From Nemertoderma westbladi (taxonomy: Eukaryota > Xenacoelomorpha > Nemertodermatida > Nemertodermatidae): a DNA stretch of 64,000 bases. Location of the stretch: NCBI GenBank assembly GCA_032718475.1, contig JAUCBJ010006756.1, positions 1 to 64,000 on the forward strand, given 5' to 3'. Below, in pieces: positions 1 through 10,098 of this stretch; positions within the stretch are counted from its first letter, which is position 1; each line of letters starts with the position of its first letter. The notes beneath the pieces were generated by a model that made no database searches, was not told where the DNA came from, and saw only the letters and a list, made by a program, of their open reading frames with translations. A program made the translations under genes and the position numbers.

Positions 1-930
1 GTGTGTTGGCTACATTAATGTCAACATTATTGCAAAATGTTTTATTGTTGGATTACTCTGTCAGTCTCCCCTTCAGAACATTGTATAGGGAATTTACTTT
101 AGTTTACTCTACCTTGCCATTCAGCTGAATGGATTTGAGCGATTGCCAAGTTACAGAGTTGCATCATTCTCTGACCATAGGCTAAGACATCAAATCTTTT
201 TAAAAAGATACTTTTTCCATGTTTTTTTTTCTGACCAAAAATTTCAAAAAAAAATTTTTCATAGCCAGTACTGTCAATCGATTTGCCATCAAAAATAACG
301 CAAAAAATATTTTTTGCAAAATTTTAAATTACTGTAAATTTTTGGCGACTGGGGGCCTGGGGGGGGGGGTCAATTTTTTTCGATCCGCTATAACTCCGGA
401 ACGCTTTGTCCAAATTCGATGGGGTTTTTATTTTTCAACTTAATTCGATGTCCTCTTTCAGCCTATCCATGTTTCGAAAACCCAAACAGCGCCGTTCAAA
501 AATTAATTTTTTCTAGTTCTAGAATTTTACAAATTTCAAAAAAGTTGCAGTATTTTATCAACGCTATACGGAATTCGATAACGTTTTCGATTTTTATATT
601 AAACACAATATCCTGAATCTCATTAGCCTAGTTTCGCGTCACCAATGCCAAGACTTCATATTTTTTGAGGAAAATTTTTCTAGAATAATTTTTATTTAAT
701 TACATTTATAGCAGCGATTTCTTATTACTGGTTGCACATGAATTGAGTTTTCAATTTATTAACTAAACACGATATCGCGCATCGCACCAGCGTGGTTTCG
801 AAATTCCAAAACGAGGTCTTCACTAGTTGCAGGTCGATTTTGTTCTGGAATTGAGCAACTAATAATATATCGAATTTATTAATAATTATTGTATGAAATA
901 TGATTGTATTTTTACATAATTATTAGTTCT

Positions 931-1275
931 ATCAAATATTAGACACTATGTTTGACTTTGTCCCTTCGAGCAGCACGTGAGTTTGGCTTTGACCCTTCGA
1001 TATACTGTATGTATTTGCGCCCTTCGAGCAGCACGTGAGTTACATCAAATAATAGACACACTGTTTGACTTTGTCCCTTCGAGCAGCACGTGAGTTACAT
1101 CAAATAATAGACACACTGTTTGACTTTGTCAATTCGAGCAGCACGTGAGTTTTGCTTTAACCCTTGATATGATGTTGCGCCCTTCGAGCAGCACGTGAGT
1201 TACATCTAATAATAGACACACTGTTTGACTTTGTCCCTTCGAGCAGCACGTGCGTTTGGCTTTGACTCTTCCAGC
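931..1275. repeat. CACGTG (E-box) minisatellite, copy 1
   Basis: Tandem units of roughly 45-60 bp built around GAGCAGCACGTGAGTT, alternating with ACATCAAATAATAGACAC and CTGTTTGACTTTGTCCC segments. About six CACGTG palindromes fall in 300 bp. The same array recurs at 41165-41490 and 47190-47530, always just before the CGAGCC minisatellite, so it is an internal module of the H units. Confidence 0.85.
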
Positions 1276-2175
1276 AGCAGGTGTCAATCGAGCCGAATCA
1301 TTCCTATCGAGCCGAATAGAACCAATCGAGGCAATCAAGCTGAGTCGAGCCCAATCAAGCCGAGTCAAGCCGATCGGAGCCGAGTTGAGCCCAATCAAGC
1401 CGAGCGAGCCAGACTGAGCCGAGTCAAGCCCAATCGAGTCGAGTCGAGCCCAATAGAGCCGAGTCGAGCCCAATCAATCTTAGTCGAGCCCAATTGAGCC
1501 GGTCCGAGCCAAGTCGAGCCAGACTGTGCCAAGTTGAGCCAAATCGAGCCGAGTCAAGCCCAATCAATCCAAATCGAGCCGAGTCGAGCGGATTGAACCG
1601 AATCGAGCCCAATTAATCCAAGTCGTGTCGGATCGAGCCGAGTCGAACCCAATCGAGCCGAGTCAAGCCGTGTCACACCAAATTGAGCCGGACTGAGTCG
1701 AGTCGAGACCAATCAAGCCGAGTTGAGCCCAATCGAACCGGACGGAGCCGAGTTGAGCCTAATCAAGCCGAGTCGAGCCAGACTGAGCCGAGTTAAGCCC
1801 AATTGAATCGAGTCGAGCCCAATAGAGCCGAGTCGAGCCCAATCAAGCCTAGTCGAGCCCGATTGAGCCGGACCGAGCCCAGTCGAGCTGGACTGAGCCA
1901 AGTTGAGCCAAATTGAGCCGAGTCAAGCCCAATCAATCCAAATCGAGCTGATTCGAGCCCAATCGAGCCGAGTTGAGACCAATCGAGCCGAGTCGAGCCC
2001 AATTAAGCCAAGTCGAGCCAGACCGAGCCGAGTCGAACCTAATCAAGCCGATTGAGCCGAATCGAGCTGAGTCGAGTCGAGCCCAATCAAGTCGAGTCGA
2101 GCCCAATCGAACCAAACCGAGCCGATCAAGCCAGGTCAAACTGAATCGAGCCCAATCATGCCAGACCGAGCCGAG
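1276..2175. repeat. CGAGCC minisatellite with 10-bp basic unit, copy 1
   Basis: About 900 bp of a degenerate 10-bp unit of the form (A/G)(A/G)TCGAGCC(C/G), often paired into 20-bp doublets. Because 10 is not a multiple of 3 and stop codons are rare in the unit, ORFs of 60-110 residues open on both strands. Their Ser/Arg/Leu/Gly-rich periodic peptides are artefacts of the repeat. Recurs at 41500-42350 and 47535-48985. Confidence 0.9.
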
Positions 2176-2240
2176 CTCGTTGTCTCTTTTATTTGAAATA
2201 AAAAGTCGTTTCCTTATCGGGCCGCTAGGCCCATCACTAG

Positions 2241-3711
2241 TTAGCAAGTCGTTAGACTTGATTACTGTAAGAATTGTTAGCTGACTGGCTGGCTGACTGG
2301 CTGGCTGGCTGACCTACAGCCAAAACTACTCTAACGATTTTGATGAAATTTTCACAGCATCTAGATACCGCGATTCTAAGGTCCCTGGCATGATCGGCTA
2401 CTCCGTCCATAGCCTCTGGGCTCGAAAAATAGAGATAAACGAAAAAACGCCATAGGCGCAATGGTAAAATAACACCCATGACAGCTGGTGTCCTGATGAA
2501 AAATGGCTTATGTACACAAGGCTTAGTATAAATCGATGAGGTTGCCAAGATTATTGTACTTAGTACACCCATACTGTTTGTTTAGGCCCTGCACTCTCTG
2601 TCAAAGCAAATATTAACTGGTTGATTTTGTTTGTGGTTCTACACAGGCTTAGTATAAATTGATGAGGCTGCCAACTGGTTGGTTTAGTTTGCAATCTATT
2701 ACTGCCTCAGCTGAATAACTCTTCCCCCTGCTGAATGACTATTAGGTATACAGTGTATCGGCTACATTAATGCCAACATTAATACTGTGGAGGCTGTATG
2801 CTTATAAGGTGGAATGTTTACTCAGCCTTATACTGATACTCTGTAAGGCTAAGACTAACATTATAGTTTGAAATATAAAAATCACTTATTATTATCTGTA
2901 TTGGGTTAATAATCACTGTGGCATTCAAAATGTTTTATAGGTGATTGACATTTAGTGCAAGCTGAATGACTGTTAGTTACAGAGTACTACTGCACTGTAT
3001 TTTATTTTTAAATCTTTCGTCCAACATTAATACTTTGGAGGTTGTATGCTTATAAGGCGAATGTTTACTCAGCTTCATACTGATACACTGTAAGGCTAAC
3101 ACTAACATTATAGTTTAAAACATAAAAATCACTGCTTATTATCTGTATCAGGTTACACACTGTGGCATTCAAAATGTTTAAATGTTTTATAGGTGATTGA
3201 TATTTAGTGCAAGCTGAATGACTGTAGGTTACAGAGTACTATTGCACTGTATTTTATTTTTAAATCTTTTGGCCAACATTAATACTGTGGAGGCTGTATG
3301 CTTATAAGGCGGAATGTTTACTCAGCCTCATACTGATACTCTGTAAGGCTTACACTAACATTATAGTTTGAAATATAAAAGTAACTGCTTATTATCTGTA
3401 TTGGGTTAATCACTGTGGCATTCAAAATGTTTTGTTAGGTGAATGACATTTAGTGGCTAAGATTATTCTCTGTCAGATTCCCTTCACACCATAGGCAAAC
3501 ATTGTTGAGGCTGAGGGAATTTACTTTAGTTTACTCTACTGAGTCATTCAGCTGAATGGATTTGAGCAATTGCCAAATTACAGAGTGGGATCTCTCTCTG
3601 ACCATAGATAAATAACACTTCCCTTCTGAACAAAGGTAAATATTGTTGTGGGAACTTACCTTTGATTGACGACTTCCGACTTGCTTAACGGCGTCTTGAC
3701 GCCGTCTCTAG
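2241..3711 (+). mobile_element. H1: alpha-type Helentron-like unit
   Basis: Begins TTAGCAAGTCGTTAGACTTG (hairpin CAAGTC-GTTA-GACTTG) directly after the CTAG end of H0. It ends with subterminal CGACTTGCT, the exact reverse complement of AGCAAGTCG at its 5' end, then a stem-loop ACGGCGTC-TT-GACGCCGT and CTCTAG at 3711. After the 5' end comes a (CTGG/CTGA)n microsatellite (about 2281-2315), a conserved 300-bp block and three ~250-bp internal repeats. H4 (43230-44733) is a near-identical copy. No transposase is encoded. Ends are certain to within about 2 nt; the superfamily name is inferred from architecture. Confidence 0.65.
2781..3480. repeat. three ~250-bp internal tandem repeats of the alpha unit
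   Basis: Each copy begins near AATACT(G/T)TGGAGG(C/T)TGTATG, at 2781, 3029 and 3281, and carries GGAATGTTTACTCAGCCT and ATTATAGTTTGAAATAT blocks. Spacing is 248-252 bp. The same triplet is present in H4 (about 43800-44470), and one partial copy is in H6 (about 46770-46880). Confidence 0.85.
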
Positions 3712-4610
3712 TTAGGAACCGAGAGGTTCATTACTGTAAGAATTGCTCGAGACTGGCTGGCTGACTGACTGACTAATCTACAGCCAAAACTACTCTAACG
3801 ATTTTGATGAAATTTTCACAGCGGCTAGATACCGCGATTCTAAGGTCCCTGGTATGTTCCGCTATTTCGTCCATGAGCCGTGGGCTCGAAAAATAGACAT
3901 AAACGAAAAAACGCCATAGGCACAATGGTAAAATAACACCCATGACAGCTGGTGTCGTGATGAAAAATGGCTTATGTAATGCATTTCTACAGAAGGCTTA
4001 GTAATAAATCGATGAGGTTGCCAAGATTATTATACTCAGTACACCCATACTGTTTGTATAGGCCACCACTCTCTGTCAAAGCAAACATTAACTGGTGGTT
4101 GGTTTAGTTTGAAATCTAATGTCGCCTCAGATGAATTACTCTTCCCAATGCTACCTATGGGAATATCTCACTCTGCTAATAATGTAAGCTGAATGACTTA
4201 AGTACACAGTGTGTTAGCTACATTAATGCCAACATTATTGCAAAATGTTTTATTGTTGGATTACTCTCTGTCAGTCTCCCCTTCAGAACATTGTATAGGG
4301 AATTTACTTTAGTTTACTCTACTCTGCCATTCAGCTGAATGGATTTGAGCGATTGCCAAGTTACAGAGTTGCATCATTCTCTGACCATAGGCAAAGACAT
4401 CAAATCTTTTTAAAAATATACTTTTTCCATGTTTTTTTTCTGACCAAAAATTTCAAAAAAAAATTTTTCGTAGCCACTACTGCCAATCGATTCGCCATCA
4501 AAAATAACGCAAAAAATATTTTTTGCAAAATTTTAAATTACTGTAAATTTTTGGCGACTGGGGGGGGGGGGTCAATTTTTTTCGATACGCTATAACTCCG
4601 GAACGCTTTG
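3712..4610 (+). mobile_element. H2: beta-type Helentron-like unit, left part, split by element D
   Basis: Starts TTAGGAACCGAGAGGTTC (hairpin GAACC-GAGA-GGTTC) right after the CTAG of H1. It runs through the conserved block and the first half of the AT-rich block, and is cut at 4610 by element D, whose CTTTG target duplication is 4606-4610. The unit resumes at 40633 and ends CACTAG at 42416. Putting the halves together conceptually gives about 2.7 kb. Intact copies of the AT-rich block elsewhere (for example near 390-430) show the uninterrupted target. Confidence 0.75.
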
Positions 4611-5462
4611 TGTTCGCGCTTTTAGACCTTTAGCAGTTTAACCTGCCAAATTTAGGTGTCTTCTAGGTTATAAATCGACTTTAGCCTATGACAAGTATTT
4701 GATACACTACATTAGCCGAAGCCAGCCTATGCGCGACCATTCACCCACTGGATTTACCCGGGAGACTGGATTCGGATGCTCTGACCTTATTGCGGTGTAG
4801 GCCTACTGTATTATTCGATTGATCGTTAATATATAATCTCTGACAAATATTATTCACTTTCGGGAAATATTAACAGTTCCTTTAGGACGTGGCGCTCTAA
4901 GTATGTAAACAGAGTTATGACTTACACTAAACACAACGGGATGGCTAATGATTCACGTATAAAGCGCATTCTTTAGGAGATGCTTTGTTATCTATCACAC
5001 TCATGCACACTACCGCACAATGCTGCACACCGATCTGTCGACCTTCACTAATTTTAATCATATATAAGGAGAACAGCAACCGACACATGTAGTGCCTATG
5101 AAATAGCATTAGATTCACTCCAAAACCACTATAATGTAAGTCGCAATTGCTATATGTAACCGGTCTCTCTAACCTTCAGTATATCAAGAAGATTGGGGTT
5201 TTCTGATTATTTATCGATATTCTCCAAATATAACAATATTCCATCAACTGATACAATTAATAACCGACAGTAAATAGCAGTAAAATAATGCGGTGTTTGT
5301 ATGTGACCAGGTTTGTTATGAGTTCGTTAGATAGAATAACAGTTATACGTTTCTATGATCAAAGCCGTTCTAATGTTTTGCTAAAGTCTGAAACACAGAA
5401 TAATTCCACAGCCGATGTTCTAGGCATAGGAAAAAAGGTAAACATAAACCAGCCCTGCAAAC

Positions 5463-5745
5463 AATTTAACGTTAATGATGCATTAATATACGTTATTTTC
5501 TGACAATGCCAACGTTAATTATTAACGTAAAAAATAGATATAAATAACGTTAGTTTGGCCGCCCTTTTAACGTTAAAAATTAACGCAAATTAACGTTAAT
5601 TTTAAACGGTAGTGATTTGGATCGTCAAAATATATTGCATGTTTAACGTTAAAAAATGACATATTACTGACAATCACTTTGGATCGTTGGAATATATTGT
5701 ATGTTTAACGTTAAAAAATTACATATTACACTCATATTAAACAGT
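5463..5745. repeat. left subterminal TTAACGTTAA palindrome cluster
   Basis: Repeated TTAACGTTAA-type words, including a ~60-70-bp tandem pair (about 5610-5745) each containing TTGGATCGT, ATATATTG and GTTTAACGTTAAAAAAT. It mirrors a cluster at the other end of the same transposon. Subterminal motif arrays of this kind are typically transposase-binding sites. Confidence 0.75.
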
Positions 5746-6489
5746 TAGGGTAGGGTGGGTTGACCTCAGGTGACTAATGGAATTAATAACATCAGTTAAA
5801 TTAAAAGCTTTCTCCCATCAGGGCTTCTTCGGGTAATTAATAAAAATGCATACAAACAGATCTCACCAATCAATTTTCAGATTTGAAATCCTCTATTTTA
5901 TGTCTTTTGTATTGCACTTAGGCTCATTTTCCTTTGTAACACTAGGCCCTATACATATGTGTGACTTACGGTCCTTTTACATTGAATTGCTCGAGAACTA
6001 GAGTAGATTGCACGGCAGATATGTCCTACTACACCCCCCCCCCCCCCACACTACTGACGAGGTACGTCCAACTAAGCACCCTTCCCCATCCCCAGTGTTG
6101 AGGTACGACCGAATACCCCCCCCCCCCCCGGATAATATTATGTTATCATGAAACATTTTACTATTACGTCTACATGATATCCCATTTTGACCCTAGAAAT
6201 AAAAAAATAAATTTGGATAACCCCACATTGTTTCATTGCAAAATACAGTAGGATATCTGAAATAAAACTAATTGAAAAATGGGGTATCCCCTAATTAAAC
6301 ACCTTAATTAACATAACACTAATTGCCATAAATATTTGTAATTAGTTACCAGATTCGATGGAAGGAATTAATTTATAGTTATTACCAATTCTCTATATCT
6401 CTATATTAGTTTTTAAGCTGATATTATATCATTTAAGGAGTTCGGACGCAGTGAGGGTAGGGAGATCAAATTTCATACTAATTTGGTAA

Positions 6490-6783
6490 CCCGGTACTAA
6501 ATTGCCAATTGGGGTGTCGTTTCAGTCTTCCCATAAGGTTAATGTTAAATTAAATATTGAAAACTTAGTGCCTAGATGTAAAAATTGTCCTGTAAATTGT
6601 GCTCCAAAATTTAGTTTATTGTTTTGGTTAGAAAAGCCTGCTTGCTACTAATTGCTCATTTCCTTTAAAATGTACATGGCTTAAATGGTGAAATCTTATC
6701 AACATTAAATATTCACGAAATTAAGTTAATTATATGTTAAAATAGGCTGAAACGACACCACAATTGGTAATATGCAAACCGGG
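6490..6783. repeat. ~37-bp imperfect inverted repeat within the transposon
   Basis: CCCGGTACTAAATTGCCAAT...GTGTCGTTTCAG (6490-6526) pairs imperfectly with CTGAAACGACACC...AAACCGGG (6747-6783), enclosing about 220 bp. It could be a small MITE inserted in the larger transposon or an internal fold-back; I see no convincing target duplication around it. Confidence 0.55.
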
Positions 6784-7794
6784 CTCCATGTCATTTGTTA
6801 CGGATTATTTAGAAAAACGCTGGTCTTTTTGACTCGGCGAATAAGCCACACTTGGAATTGTCCATAAACGCTATTTAAACTATTGAACGGTAGTTTGTTT
6901 TTTCAGTGTAGTACACATGATCTCAACTGAACAATACACATGTGATACATTTAGTATAATTCAGATGGTTAGGTCAGGTTATTAACTCAACCAGCTACTC
7001 TAGACAGGAAAAAAGATGACCCCGTATTCACAAATTCTGTTTACTACTTATTTCAACAATACAACAGAGAGACCACAGGTGAGTCAACAGAGCGAACCAA
7101 TGAGAGTCAAATAAGAGACAACTGTTGAGTCAACCGAAAGAATATGTATGAGTATTTTCAGGACACATTATCCTGAATAATAATGAATATGTGATAGATT
7201 GCCCACAGATACGGTCAAATTCTTACTGTTTATAGTGATGTAATTAAGCGCAATCTCCTGGTAGAATACAGTATAACACTGGTATTGCCGATAAAATAGG
7301 AATCGTGTTGATCAAGTTTTTCGATTTGTAAATGTATGTGGTAGTCAGTTACTGTAACTCTTGGTAACCTTAATTAGGTCCATGGCCCAAAGTATGTCTC
7401 GTTTCTTTCGTCACCTCCAATAATATCGCATTCGTACAAAGTTAGTTTATCAATTAGTTTTTTTCGTCTCCTGAACATTTCGTCGCTAAAACCATTTTGT
7501 TTTTTATCGATATATAATCTTCAATAAAATTACTTAATAAAAGTCAAAACGTTATGACCATGAAGATGGAATTGTCAATAAAATTTATGCCCTGGCTATA
7601 CTGTACGCTTGGATGCTGACTAGTAAGGAAAATATTTAAAAATAATATTTGAAAAATTACACTCGTATCACAAAAATTTAACAAAATACGAAATGAACAA
7701 AGTCATCGGATGGTCAGCTAGACATAGATATGTTATCCATTGATAAATCAGTTAAGTGATTCACTAATCATTGTTAAAATCTGATGTATTTTAA

Positions 7795-8115
7795 TGCTAA
7801 ATTAACGTTAATAATGAACGTTAAAAATTAACGTTAAAAATTAACATTAAAGTAACGTTAAAAAATATGGTATTGTCAGATAATTGTCTATTTTTGACGT
7901 ATAATTACTGTAAAAAATTAACGTTAAAAATTAACATTAAAGTAACGTTAAAAAATATGGTATTTATCAGATAATTGTCTATTTTTGACGTATAATTACT
8001 GTAAAAAATTAACGTTAAAAATTGACAGAATTTTAACGTATTTTAACGTAGGTTTATGGTTAAATTCTAACTGTCATTTTTTAACGAATGTCTAACATAA
8101 ACCCAACGTTAGATT
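7795..8115. repeat. right subterminal TTAACGTTAA palindrome cluster
   Basis: Contains two ~98-bp tandem copies of a block with AAAAATTAACGTTAAAAATT, AAAGTAACG and GACGTATAATTACTG (about 7820-8020), then further ACGTTA words up to the 3' terminal repeat. It is the counterpart of the left cluster at 5463-5745. Confidence 0.75.
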
Positions 8116-8546
8116 AACGTTGGTGGTTTGCAGGGAGAATGCATTGCGCGATTTCCCGGAGGTTTCTGTACAAATAAAATGAAAATCGCTCTGATTGGTC
8201 GACCGAACAAAGAACAAAGAAAAAGTTACACGTGGACATATCAGCTGATAGATGTCGTCATAAGAACTTACACTGTATCAAGAGTATTTTGGCGTATTGC
8301 GACATAAAATCGCTAGTTATGTCCGCTAAAGTACACATACAGAAGAAATGGCTTTTTATGTCCACTAAAACACCAGTACAGTAAGGAAACGGCTTTTTAT
8401 GTCCGCTAAAACACCTACAGAGTACTTTGCGGGGAAAATGACTAGCTAATTCCGCAAAAGCCTTTACACCGCTCCCAGAAAATGGGATTTAATTCTATAA
8501 AATATAAAAAATCACAGTTTCTAAAATATAAAAATACTCTAAACAG

Positions 8547-10098
8547 TTAGTCTTTCTTGCGAGGATGGCGTTTACGCAGTTTTTTGAGGCTAGCAAGAGT
8601 CCTTTTCTCTTTGGGGCGAGCCACTTTACTAGGAGGGCTATAACTCCTGGGTGAAGGGTGCAATACAATTGCATCGGAAGGTTTAGGATTACGATCGATG
8701 TATCCGCCGGTCGAGGTACCTGGTTGATCTATATCAACCTCAGTGGAACGAGGTCGAACAACCTGGAGAGCGCATTTTAAGACAGCAGCTCTTATTGGTC
8801 CCTGACGGGTCGTTTGCACGAAAGCGGTAAGTGGACCGTGTGTAGTAAGAAATTTCCTCGGTTTGATAATTCTTTTCAACTCGCGTTCTCGGGCTCTATC
8901 AGAATCGATATGCTTCTCCTCGAGCTGATTTTCCTCCGCTTTGCATTGAAAGCATTCGTCCAAAACTCTTGCAGAAAGTAGAGTCGTCCAAGTTCGATAT
9001 CTTCTTAGGGATTCCGGATTTCCTGATCGAACTGAGATAAAGCTAATTCGTTTACCGCTTGGACTTGCTGCTGCAATTTACGTTTCTCTAAACAATTGTA
9101 GGTTCCTTTTCCGATCTTTTGACGAATAGTGTCCAACGCGTTTCGTACAACTCTCTCCTCCGCCTCGGTGACAGGTTGTATCGGGTTAAACAGGGACGAT
9201 GATACGGTTGAATGGCGATATTAGATGTCCGCGTCTCAATCCGACTAAGTAAGATGGGTGAATATTTAGGGAGCCCACAACCGGAGTGCCACCGACTAAC
9301 TGTTCGGGTAACACTAGATCTTTGAACAGTGAGTACAGTTCGGGAGGATCCGTGATACTATTAGGATCAAGAGTCTGAGGTCTAACTAGGGAATGAGGAG
9401 GTCTGACCGAGTATTCCGGAACTCTGATCATAGGTTTATTTAAGGATCGTTTGAATCGAGCGAGCGTAGGTGATACATCGAACAAGTTTCGCTTGAAACT
9501 CCCGTAAATATAGCGAGTAAAACCGTGTTTAAAGCAACGTCTCCGCGGATGTTTATGTCTTTCCGTTTGTTGGTTGGGTCTTGGGCATTCATCGCAATAA
9601 TACCAAAGACGCACGTCTTGTAGGGGAAACGCGGGTGATATTTATTCGGTTTTACAACGTTTCTCTCAAGAATTCCAAATATACGTTGGAGTTACTGCGT
9701 TTATCCGGTTCTTTAACGTCTTCTCTTTCGAGTCGATTTCGAATAGAATTTTTGCGTTCGATTTTCAGTTTATCGTTCCGACTCCGCTGGGTAGGATATT
9801 TAAATAGTACCATTTCCCTTTCGGTGTCGACATCATCCGTATCGTGTAAATCGATAGGATGACCAGTAGTTAAGAAGTCCATATGCGTACCATTACGATG
9901 CGTATAGCGAGCAGTGAATTTTCGATAGTCAAATTCACGCGTAAGTTGCTCCTGGGACATCGGCGGTTCGATATAACGACCATTGTCCTCCGTAGTAGTT
10001 GGACTAGCGTTGCTGCGTATCAAGCTATCAATAAACGCTTGCAACGGTAGAGTATATTTCTCCCTGATACCAAGATCATCTTCTATCAACTCAGTCAT
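8547..10098 (-). pseudogene. broken ~500-residue ORF of unknown function in the 3' region of element D
   Basis: Four minus-strand reading-frame pieces lie end to end: 10098-9652 (starts MTELIEDD), 9638-9186 (contains WYYCDECP), about 9193-9005 (Gln/Glu-rich, helical) and about 9004-8547 (contains LDECFQCKAEE). They change frame near 9650 and 9190 and at the stop at 9005-9007. Overlaps of only a few bases between pieces suggest small indels in one former gene rather than introns. The product is strongly charged, has a CxxC in two places and ends in a Lys/Arg-rich tail (KKLRKRHPRKKD). I see no signal peptide or membrane segment, so it does not look like an envelope gene despite sitting between pol and the 3' LTR. 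I do not recognise the family. It could be an accessory or captured gene of element D. Confidence 0.5.

Larger units (their letters stand above)
1..2240 (+). mobile_element. H0: beta-type Helentron-like non-autonomous unit (3' part)
   Basis: This unit enters from the left window edge. It contains an AT-rich block (1-930) found again at 4200-4610/40633-41150, 45240-46165, 49560-52035 and 52620-53530, then two minisatellites, then a 3' tail. The tail has the subterminal repeat region near 2204, a stem-loop with arms GGGCC and GGCCC around GCTA (2219-2232), and ends CACTAG at 2240, followed by T. A 3' hairpin shortly before CTAG abutting T is the Helitron/Helentron 3'-end rule. There is no Rep/helicase ORF, so it would be non-autonomous. 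The class assignment is inference from end structure; the repeat relationship is directly visible. Confidence 0.6.
5453..8135. mobile_element. Non-autonomous DNA transposon with CCCTGCAAAC termini and AG target duplication
   Basis: The boundary is exact because the right LTR of D (40302-40303) shows the empty site with a single AG. The filled site has AG at 5451-5452 and 8136-8137. Termini are perfect 10-bp inverted repeats, CCCTGCAAAC and GTTTGCAGGG. Both subterminal zones are packed with the palindrome TTAACGTTAA and its variants. The 2-kb interior is AT-rich with two poly-C tracts (about 6027-6047 and 6117-6130) and has no ORF above 70 residues that looks real, so it needs a transposase in trans. 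A 2-bp non-TA duplication does not match Tc1/mariner, piggyBac, hAT or Harbinger, and I leave the superfamily open. Confidence 0.85.
4611..8468 (-). repeat. 3' LTR of element D, split by a DNA transposon
   Basis: Matches 39744-40627 apart from two things: an inserted 2,683-bp transposon (5453-8135) and about 290 bp (4724 to about 5012) that are absent from the right copy. Without the transposon it is about 1,173 bp. Both ends are the TG...CA inverted dinucleotides. Scattered differences from the right LTR amount to roughly ten in 880 aligned bases, read by eye. On the minus strand it is preceded by TTTTCTGGGAGCGG (8469-8482), a plausible polypurine tract. Confidence 0.88.

Noticed and set aside
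219-616. Recurrent 65-194-residue ORFs in the AT-rich block (also 4353, 40643, 45380, 49764, 53011)
   Set aside because: They differ in frame and length between copies because of poly-A/poly-G run changes, and the peptides are low-complexity; no conserved coding signal is visible.
1129-2247. ORFs of 60-114 residues on both strands with Ser/Arg or Gly/Leu/Asp periodic peptides (also at 41346-42291 and 47957-48875)
   Set aside because: They are translations of the 10-bp CGAGCC minisatellite, open in several frames and on both strands at once, with no non-repeat domain.
2252-2572. Recurrent minus-strand ORF of 87-106 residues in the conserved block (also 43240, 46251, 49045)
   Set aside because: Its N-terminus varies and its C-terminus is read from the (CTGG)n tract. 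It looks like chance openness in a repeat; a synonymous/nonsynonymous test over copies would settle it.
5288-5503. 71-residue ORF in the D LTR, also at 40139-40348
   Set aside because: The shared part is short, lies within an LTR on the strand opposite the element, and its C-terminus changes with the transposon insertion.
9581-9862. Plus-strand 93-residue ORF opposite the unknown D gene
   Set aside because: Antisense to the longer minus-strand frames; composition (Ser/Leu/Arg) is what the opposite strand of that coding sequence would give.
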